A stretch of DNA of 64,000 bases, from positions 229,624 through 293,623 of the forward strand of contig NZ_BJED01000002.1 of the NCBI RefSeq assembly GCF_005405485.1, read 5' to 3'. Of the stretch, positions 58,456 through 64,000 are shown piece by piece. A program made the position numbers and the translations under genes. This DNA is from Enterococcus hulanensis (GTDB taxonomy: Bacteria; Bacillota; Bacilli; Lactobacillales; Enterococcaceae). Numbering within the stretch: the first letter of the stretch is position 1; each line of letters begins with the position of its first letter. The notes under the pieces were generated by a model. It made no database searches. It was given only the letters and a program-made list of their open reading frames with translations, and was not told the origin of the DNA.

Positions 58456-59952
58456 GTGAAGAAAGGTGTCTATTTGTTTTCAGTAGCACTATTGGGTGTT
58501 TCTCTTTGTCCGAGTTCGGTTTTTGCGAAGGAAGCAGTTGATGTTGCGGCTCCCGAGGTAACTGCTGAATTTATAGAAGGTTCTGCCGATCAGGTGAGTG
58601 AAGGAGTCGAACCGGATCAGCCAGTCAACTTGCCCGAAGAATCAGTCAGTCAAGCAGCTAACGATAACGATCCGACTGAGTCCAGTAATGAAGCAATCCC
58701 CGAGACGGTCTCTGAAGCGACTGTCGAAGCAACACAAGAACCTGCTCCAAACGTCGAATCGGAAAACAGCAAGATAGAAGAATCTCCCGCAGTCCAACAG
58801 GTCGCAGTTGAGAATTCAGAATCCGCGAAAACGTCCGCCCCAGAATCAATAGCACCTGTCGCGCAAACTGAGACAAGGCCATTACTTGCTGCAGCTCAAA
58901 AATTGACGGATGATTATGATGGAAAAATCGTTGATTATGCAAAAACTTCCACTGATAAAGATGCCAAAATCAGTTCCGAATACAATTTCATGCCGAACTT
59001 TGAGAATCTCGCAGGTATCCTGGTTGAAAGAACGAAGGATTTCAGTGAAACCGACTCGTACTTCCGTTTCGAATTAAAATCTGCTGCTCCCAATACAATT
59101 AGCGTGACTTACAAAAATGTCGGTACCTATAATGGGAAAGTCATTGACATGAAGGTGACAGTCAAGAATTGGACGGCTTTTACCGGCAGTTATTACGCCA
59201 ACGAGCTGACGGTTTATAAAAGCAATGGAATCTCGATGCGGGGGATCAGCGATGTTCACTTGAACTACGCCTTTTTGGATAACTTGACAGGCAAAGAGGT
59301 TTCGCTTTCGGGCTTTTTTAACTTTACAGATATTGATTTGAAACAAAGCATCGATCTTTTTGATAATAATAATGTGCAGAATTTCTACGTTATAAAAGAA
59401 AACGCACTGTATTACAAGGTTCATGACGGCTACATCAAAATTGGGGAAATCGACGGACATGGAGCAGATGATTCTGATGTCGATCACTGGCTGACTTATA
59501 CCTACAAAAACGTCTCTAACTTCGATGTTCGCTATAATCAGGATCACGAAACATTCGCACTTTTTAAATATTCCTATCAGGCGCCGGTCGTAATCGAGGA
59601 GTCGCTGCCAATAGATTTGGTACCAGATGTGCCAAAGGAGAATGTGGAAACGCCAGCTAAGGAAATGCCCATACCTGAAAAGAAAACACCAACCAAAGTA
59701 ACGGTGAAAGAAAAAGCCAAGCTGGTTCAGCTGGTGGCGCAAAGACCGGTCTTAACAGCAGCCGCCAAAACGATCGAGACGCCAGCGCCGCAACCTGTAA
59801 CAGAATCCATACCAGTTCTTCAGACAGAACAAAGAAGACTGCCGCAAACCAACGAAAAGAAGGCGTCGATTTTTACCACCTTAGGAGGTGCAGCCTTAGT
59901 CTTCATCTCAGGATTATTTATCACGAAGAAGAAAAGCGATGATAAAGAATAA
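58456..59952 (+). CDS. LPXTN-anchored surface protein, paralogue A
   Basis: This 498-residue wall protein has a signal peptide (residues 1-24, ending VFA) and a Glu/Ala/Pro/Ser-rich spacer (about 27-150). The conserved domain (about 155-375, from DDYDGKIVDYAK to YSYQAPVV) holds YKNVGTYNGKVIDMKVTVK, GISMRGISDVHLNYAFLDNL and NVSNFDVRYNQD. A second Pro/Lys-rich spacer follows, then the sorting signal LPQTN (462-466) with hydrophobic span and KKKSDDKE tail. GTG 58456 follows GAGGAGGA. LPQTN has Asn where canonical signals have Gly. Ligand unknown. Confidence 0.82.
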   Translation: MKKGVYLFSVALLGVSLCPSSVFAKEAVDVAAPEVTAEFIEGSADQVSEGVEPDQPVNLPEESVSQAANDNDPTESSNEAIPETVSEATVEATQEPAPNVESENSKIEESPAVQQVAVENSESAKTSAPESIAPVAQTETRPLLAAAQKLTDDYDGKIVDYAKTSTDKDAKISSEYNFMPNFENLAGILVERTKDFSETDSYFRFELKSAAPNTISVTYKNVGTYNGKVIDMKVTVKNWTAFTGSYYANELTVYKSNGISMRGISDVHLNYAFLDNLTGKEVSLSGFFNFTDIDLKQSIDLFDNNNVQNFYVIKENALYYKVHDGYIKIGEIDGHGADDSDVDHWLTYTYKNVSNFDVRYNQDHETFALFKYSYQAPVVIEESLPIDLVPDVPKENVETPAKEMPIPEKKTPTKVTVKEKAKLVQLVAQRPVLTAAAKTIETPAPQPVTESIPVLQTEQRRLPQTNEKKASIFTTLGGAALVFISGLFITKKKSDDKE

Positions 59953-59966
59953 AATCAAGCTAGTGA

Positions 59967-60005
59967 ATCCTCCCAGTGTTTACGAAATGATGGGAGGATT
60001 TTTTA
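59967..60005 (+). terminator. Intrinsic terminator of paralogue A
   Basis: AATCCTCCCA pairs with TGGGAGGATT and is followed by TTTTT. Confidence 0.9.
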
Positions 60006-60222
60006 TAATGAACAATAAAAGCTGTTAAGCATTTTCGAAGGCGAAAGTTTAAATGTAAAGCAGGAAAATCTATTTGTTTTAATTCTATTCATATTTCAGT
60101 TATTTTAAATTTGTTAAACCTGTTTAATTCTAAAAAATAGAAGTATTATAAATGCTATTAAATAGATGATTAATCTAATTTGGGTAATCGATATTTATTC
60201 CGTATGATAAATATTTTTGTGT

Positions 60223-60228
60223 TATAAT
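60223..60228 (+). promoter_or_regulatory. -10 box of paralogue B promoter
   Basis: TGTTATAATAA (TATAAT at 60223-60228) is 35 bases before the start codon, as in paralogue A. The 257-base gap before the gene holds no ORF. ATTATAAATGCTATTAAATA near 60146 resembles ATTACAAATGCTAAATATTT upstream of paralogue C. Confidence 0.65.
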
Positions 60229-60262
60229 AAGTAATGGTATTTTATGAAAAGGAGGACGTTTT

Positions 60263-61648
60263 ATGTTTAGAAAAAGTGTTCATTTGTTTTCAGTAGCACT
60301 CCTAGGGTTAGCGTTAGTTCCCAGCAATGTTTGGGCTGACGAAGTGGTGGAGCCAGCTGCGCCGAGTGTTACGACAGAATTAATTGAAAGCCCTGCCGCA
60401 GTAGCGGAACAACCAGCTCCAGAAGCAGAAGTTGGGGTTCAGCCGGAAGCAGAAGTGGTAGTCGAAGAGCCGGAGATTACGGAGCCTTCAGCATCAGAGC
60501 CATCAGAAGCTGGCGTTGAAGAATCATCCGAAGCCCCAGAAGACGAACCGGAAGAAACTGCAACACCTAATCCAGAAATGGTAAACTCAGAACAAACGGC
60601 AGAGCCGATAGCCGCTGTACAGCCGAAAGCAGCGCGGGCAGCCGCTCCGGCCTTGAAGGATGACTATGATGGAAAAATCGTCGATCACGAAAAAGCGATC
60701 ACGAATGAAAAAGCCAAAATTCCGGCTGAATACAATTTTATGCCGAACTTTGATCATCTTGATGACATCATTGTGAATGCTAGCAGCAGCTATTTTGACA
60801 GAATGGGCTTCTTTGTTTTTAATTTAAAGAATGAATCAGCGAATTCGATCACGGTACTCTATAAAAATGTCGGCAGCTATAATGGAAAAGTAATCGATAT
60901 GAAAGTAACGGTCAAGGATTGGACGGTCTTTGCAGGGAGCCTTTACAATCAGCTTTATATCCACAAAAAGAACGGGATTACGATGCGGGGAATCAGCGAT
61001 GTTCGTTTGAATTATACGTTTCTTGATAATCTAACCTCCGCTGCTGTAAATGTTTCAGGCTTCTTTAATTTCACCGATATTGATCTGTTGCAAAGTATTG
61101 ATCTGTTTGATCATAACAATGTGCAAAATTATTATGTAGCGAAGGGCAATGAACTATATTTTAAGACCTATAACGGCTATATCAAAATCGGTGAAATTAA
61201 CCGAACAGGCACCGATGATGATGACGAGAATTTTTGGCTGACCTATACGTATAAGAATGTGTCGAATTTTGACGTTCGCTATAATCAAGACTACGATAGT
61301 GGCGCAGTCTTCAACTACACTTATCAAGCACCGGTCGTGATTGAAGAAACTCCAACGAAGTCAGAAAGCAAAGAACCGGAAATTATCGAGGAAGCACCAA
61401 AAGAAGAAATTACAGTTGATGAGCCTAAAGAAGCAAAAACAGAAACAACTACAGTCAACCTTGCTGCAAAGACAGAAAAAGTTGAACCTGTAAAAGCAGA
61501 AATCAAAGAAGCGGTCAAAGAAGCAGAACCGTTGAAGCAGGCTGTGTTGCCCCAAACGAATGATCAAAGCAGTTCAATCTTCGCGATCTTGGGCGGTACT
61601 TGTCTATTCCTGCTAGGAGCGCTATTCTTAAATAAGAAAAAAGTCTAA
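60263..61648 (+). CDS. LPXTN-anchored surface protein, paralogue B
   Basis: This 461-residue protein has the same layout as paralogue A: a signal peptide ending VWA, an acidic Glu/Pro/Ala spacer (about 28-130), and the shared domain (about 133-355, DDYDGKIVDHEK to YTYQAPVVIEE, with GITMRGISDVRLNYTFLDNL). A second Lys/Glu-rich spacer is followed by LPQTN (429-433) with hydrophobic span and NKKKV tail. The start follows AAAAGGAGGA. The shared domain is clearly homologous to A and C, while the spacers are not conserved, as is usual for wall-spanning regions. Confidence 0.82.
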   Translation: MFRKSVHLFSVALLGLALVPSNVWADEVVEPAAPSVTTELIESPAAVAEQPAPEAEVGVQPEAEVVVEEPEITEPSASEPSEAGVEESSEAPEDEPEETATPNPEMVNSEQTAEPIAAVQPKAARAAAPALKDDYDGKIVDHEKAITNEKAKIPAEYNFMPNFDHLDDIIVNASSSYFDRMGFFVFNLKNESANSITVLYKNVGSYNGKVIDMKVTVKDWTVFAGSLYNQLYIHKKNGITMRGISDVRLNYTFLDNLTSAAVNVSGFFNFTDIDLLQSIDLFDHNNVQNYYVAKGNELYFKTYNGYIKIGEINRTGTDDDDENFWLTYTYKNVSNFDVRYNQDYDSGAVFNYTYQAPVVIEETPTKSESKEPEIIEEAPKEEITVDEPKEAKTETTTVNLAAKTEKVEPVKAEIKEAVKEAEPLKQAVLPQTNDQSSSIFAILGGTCLFLLGALFLNKKKV

Positions 61649-61699
61649 AGTAATCAAAAACGAGTAAACTCGACTGTAGACTAAGTGATTTATCTGAGA

Positions 61700-61736
61700 G
61701 ACACTGCGTATTAGCAAAATATGCAGTGTTCTTTTT
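61700..61736 (+). terminator. Intrinsic terminator of paralogue B
   Basis: ACACTGC pairs with GCAGTGT across a 15-base loop, followed by a TTTTTT run. Confidence 0.75.
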
Positions 61737-61777
61737 TGTTATAATTAGTACGTTGGAAATTAGATAGGGGTGGTAGA

Positions 61778-62122
61778 GTGTTTACATATGATAAAGACGA
61801 CGAAGTGTATGTTGCAGAAATTGATGGATTAACCTTTTGTTGCGAAGAAATTCAAAAAGGATCGGAAGCGACTGTCAAAAAGTTAGTTGAGGCTTATCAA
61901 AATAGATTTTCAAACATTGTTTCGTTTATGCTTCCAGAACTGGAAGAGTTTTACGGAAATCTAACGATAGACGAGGTAGTCAAGAATCTAGGAAAAGCAA
62001 CAATCAATTTAGATAACAACCAAGTGACATATGCAGAACAGACCTTAGATAACACTCATATTTTCTGCTATGAATTTGACGATAATTTTAACGAGCTATA
62101 TTATTTCAGCATAGATGGCTAA
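61778..62122 (+). CDS. Small acidic cytosolic protein of unknown function (114 residues)
   Basis: A soluble acidic protein with alternating beta strands and helices (MFTYDKDDEVYVAEIDGLTF, a central LPELEEFYGNLTIDEVVKNLG helix, and a C-terminal strand FCYEFDDNFNELYYFSIDG). Proteins of this size and shape include immunity proteins of contact-dependent toxins, but no toxin gene is nearby and I do not recognise the family. The start is GTG 61778 with a GGGGTGG site. Confidence 0.55.
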   Translation: MFTYDKDDEVYVAEIDGLTFCCEEIQKGSEATVKKLVEAYQNRFSNIVSFMLPELEEFYGNLTIDEVVKNLGKATINLDNNQVTYAEQTLDNTHIFCYEFDDNFNELYYFSIDG

Positions 62123-62214
62123 CGGTCAATTTATTTACTGAATAAGCATGAATTAGATTTGAAAAATACCTTATTAGTTTTAACAATTCTGAAAGACATT
62201 TTAAAAATCCCCAA

Positions 62215-62246
62215 AAACTCTCTGGAATTTCCCAGAGAGTTTTTTG
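62215..62246 (+). terminator. Intrinsic terminator
   Basis: ACTCTCTGG pairs with CCAGAGAGT across a five-base loop and is followed by TTTTT. Confidence 0.9.
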
Positions 62247-62340
62247 CTGTTCTGACAAAAAATTGATAATTAAAATAATTATTATTAAAACTAAATATTA
62301 CAAATGCTAAATATTTACCGCCTGAAACAATAATAAATGT

Positions 62341-62346
62341 TATAAT
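62341..62346 (+). promoter_or_regulatory. -10 box of paralogue C promoter
   Basis: TGTTATAATAA (TATAAT at 62341-62346) lies 35 bases before the paralogue C start codon. CTGAAAC lies upstream at 62322, as in paralogue A. Confidence 0.65.
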
Positions 62347-62380
62347 AAGATTTGATATTTATTATAAAGGAGGTCGTTTT

Positions 62381-63811
62381 ATGGCGAAGAAGAGTGTTTA
62401 TTTGTTTTCAACAGTGATTTTAGGCTTTTCGCTGGCACCAATTTCTGTCTGGGGGGATGAAATCACTGAACCAACAGCAAATAATGTTACGACAGAACTA
62501 ATAGAAATCCCCAGCGATGGAAGTCCTGTAGCAGGTGCGAAAGCTGAACAGCCAATAGAACCAGCGGCTGCTGAGACGACAGAACAGACGAGTGAAATAG
62601 CAGCGACTGAACCAGGATCAGAAATCAACACAGAGGTGCCAGAGTATAGCGAGACACCGGAGCTTCCTGTCGAACCCGCTAAAGCTGCGGAAGAAGACAG
62701 TATCACCGAGGAAGCACAGCCGCTGGAGGAGCAAGAAACGGCTCCGTCAACGGAACCAGAGATCACTGAGGCAGCCGAACCTGAGCCAACCGTCGCAGCC
62801 GTAAGCACCCGAGCAGCCAAAACGTCTTTAAAGAATGATCATGATGGAAAAATCGTGGACCACAATAAGGCGATCACGGATGAAACTACCAAGATTCCTG
62901 ATGCGTACGAATTTATGCCGAATTTTGCCAATGTAAAGGATATCGTGATCGGCGGTACGAAGAATTACACTACTGACGGCTATTCTTATGTATTTGATTT
63001 AGACACGGAGAAGCCCAATACGATCACCGTCACCTATAAAAATGTCGGGACCTACAATGGAAAAGTGATCGATATGCGCATCACAGTCAAGGGCTGGACC
63101 GCGCTGGCAGGAAGACAGGTGCTCTACATTAATAAAGATAATGGGATCACCATGAAAGGGATCAGCGATGTCTTGTTGAATTATGCGTTTCTCGATCAGT
63201 TGACTGCAAGTTCCGTAAAACTATCCGGCTTTTTCAATTTTACCGATATTGATTTTGAACAAAGCATCGATCTGTTCAACAACAATAATATTCAAAATTT
63301 CTATGTGACGAAAAACAATCAGCTGTATTTTAAAGTCCATAATGACTATATCAAGATCGGCGAGATCAACAATCAGAAGACGAATCATTACGATATGCGC
63401 TATTGGCTGACCTATACCTATAAAAATGTTTCAAACTTTGATGTGCGCTACAATCAGGATTACGAGACGGACGCAGTCTTTAACTATTCCTTCAAGCTGC
63501 CATTGTCCATGAATGCTCCCGGTTTCGTTGATCCAACGATCCCGCTCGATGTCGAAATGCCGGATGAACTAAATCCAGCAGCGAGTACGAATCAAGAGCC
63601 AGCAGCAAATCCAACTTTAACCAGCGGAAAAACAACCGAAGCAGCCTCGATTCTGCCAGAATCTGCTGAAAGGGAGAAAATTCCTGTGGCTCAAGCAACG
63701 CAAACGGAGCTGCCAAAAACCAACGAGCAGGTCAGTTCAGTCTTCACTCTCATTGGTGGTGCGTGTATCTTTTTGTTCACTGCACTCTTTTTAAATAAGA
63801 AAAAGGCGTAA
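62381..63811 (+). CDS. LPXTN-anchored surface protein, paralogue C
   Basis: This 476-residue protein has a signal peptide ending VWG, a Glu/Ala/Thr/Pro-rich spacer (about 26-145), the shared domain (about 148-370, NDHDGKIVDHNK to YSFKLPL, with GITMKGISDVLLNYAFLDQL) and a short second spacer. The sorting signal LPKTN (444-448) is followed by a hydrophobic span and NKKKA tail. The start follows AAAGGAGG. An insertion sequence begins 28 bases after its stop. Confidence 0.82.
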   Translation: MAKKSVYLFSTVILGFSLAPISVWGDEITEPTANNVTTELIEIPSDGSPVAGAKAEQPIEPAAAETTEQTSEIAATEPGSEINTEVPEYSETPELPVEPAKAAEEDSITEEAQPLEEQETAPSTEPEITEAAEPEPTVAAVSTRAAKTSLKNDHDGKIVDHNKAITDETTKIPDAYEFMPNFANVKDIVIGGTKNYTTDGYSYVFDLDTEKPNTITVTYKNVGTYNGKVIDMRITVKGWTALAGRQVLYINKDNGITMKGISDVLLNYAFLDQLTASSVKLSGFFNFTDIDFEQSIDLFNNNNIQNFYVTKNNQLYFKVHNDYIKIGEINNQKTNHYDMRYWLTYTYKNVSNFDVRYNQDYETDAVFNYSFKLPLSMNAPGFVDPTIPLDVEMPDELNPAASTNQEPAANPTLTSGKTTEAASILPESAEREKIPVAQATQTELPKTNEQVSSVFTLIGGACIFLFTALFLNKKKA

Positions 63812-63838
63812 CAAAAAACCTGCTGAAAAAATCTGTAG

Positions 63839-64000
63839 TGACCCCAAAAAGTTAGACTTTTTTCGGAGTGGAGAAATCCACTCTATTTTTTTGTTGCTTT
63901 TATTGTCAATTCTATTTAGGCAACTTTCAATGCCGTCTCTCTAAATTGTACCGGACTCTGCCAATTGAGTTTTCCTTTCATACGTTCATGGTTATAGTAG
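63839..64000 (-). mobile_element. End of an IS3-family (IS150-like) insertion sequence
   Basis: The terminal sequence TGACCCCAAAAAGTTAGAC at 63839-63857 is a typical IS150-group inverted repeat, followed by an internal terminator (GAGTGGA/TCCACTC) and the C-terminal end of the transposase. The rest of the element lies beyond the window. Confidence 0.8.
63916..64000 (-). CDS. IS3-family transposase, C-terminal fragment (cut by window end)
   Basis: The last 27 residues are visible on the minus strand. They read YYNHERMKGKLNWQSPVQFR then ETALKVA, the classic end of the OrfB integrase domain of IS3/IS150 elements (YN..R....L...SP..FR). Only the C-terminus is in view, so the gene's integrity cannot be judged. 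Confidence 0.87.
   Translation of the reverse strand, partial: YYNHERMKGKLNWQSPVQFRETALKVA

Noticed and set aside
1..64000. tRNA or rRNA genes, phage structural genes, replication origin
   Set aside because: No tRNA cloverleaf, rRNA segment, phage capsid/tail genes or DnaA-box cluster was seen on reading either strand. A tRNA scan would settle the first point.

Overview
The window reads as chromosomal DNA of a low-GC Gram-positive lactic acid bacterium, most likely an Enterococcus or a close relative. The signs are strong AGGAGG-type ribosome binding sites, many U-tailed intrinsic terminators, sortase-anchored surface proteins, an AgrC/ComD-type kinase, a YtgP-like flippase and a lactobacilli-type UbiD/UbiX/LpdD decarboxylase cluster. 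I saw no rRNA, tRNA, CRISPR array or replication origin.

Layout. 0-5.7 kb: the tail of a membrane protein, a DUF4097 protein, a glycerol-dehydrogenase-like enzyme, then an operon for a fused substrate-binding/permease amino-acid importer, its ATPase and an aminotransferase. 5.7-16.4 kb: an AraC/GyrI-like regulator, a P-type ATPase, a histidine kinase/response regulator pair, a NUDIX protein, a LysR regulator with a UbiD-UbiX-LpdD-like aromatic acid decarboxylase operon, and small proteins. 16.4-28.3 kb: an ABC exporter pair, a YjeM-type permease, a MazEF-like toxin-antitoxin module between two near-identical terminators, a MacB/FtsX-type ABC exporter with a divergent TetR regulator, a CPBP protease gene broken by an in-frame stop, an XRE regulator and a 391-residue protein of unknown function.

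28.5-34.4 kb is a visibly more A+T-rich accessory segment. It has a leftward cluster of small membrane proteins, a PrsW-like protease and a Gly/Ala-rich protein. Divergent from these are an AgrC/ComD-like kinase, a LytTR regulator and a short Sec-secreted peptide. The segment ends at a gene-less element with IS21-like ends. 34.4-41.8 kb: a DUF2316/MarR pair with two matching operators, then a five-gene operon of secreted beta-rich proteins. It starts with a 1377-residue beta-helix protein and ends with a small FIVAR protein carrying a YPPTG sorting-like signal.

41.8-46 kb is serC-serA-DUF1015. It is preceded by the most striking unexplained feature: a 155-bp unit present twice in tandem, each copy able to fold into a three-way-junction RNA whose differences fall in apical positions. 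46-58 kb: two lipoproteins, an anion permease, a trans-sulfuration enzyme, a nucleoside hydrolase/MFS operon with a GntR regulator and TATACATGTATA operators, a prolyl-tRNA editing-like protein, a flippase, an AIM24 protein and an ABC ATPase. 58-64 kb: three paralogous surface proteins with LPQTN/LPKTN sorting signals and matching promoters, then the end of an IS3-family insertion sequence running off the window.

All positions, motifs and pairings were read by eye. Family names come from motif recognition, not database searches.
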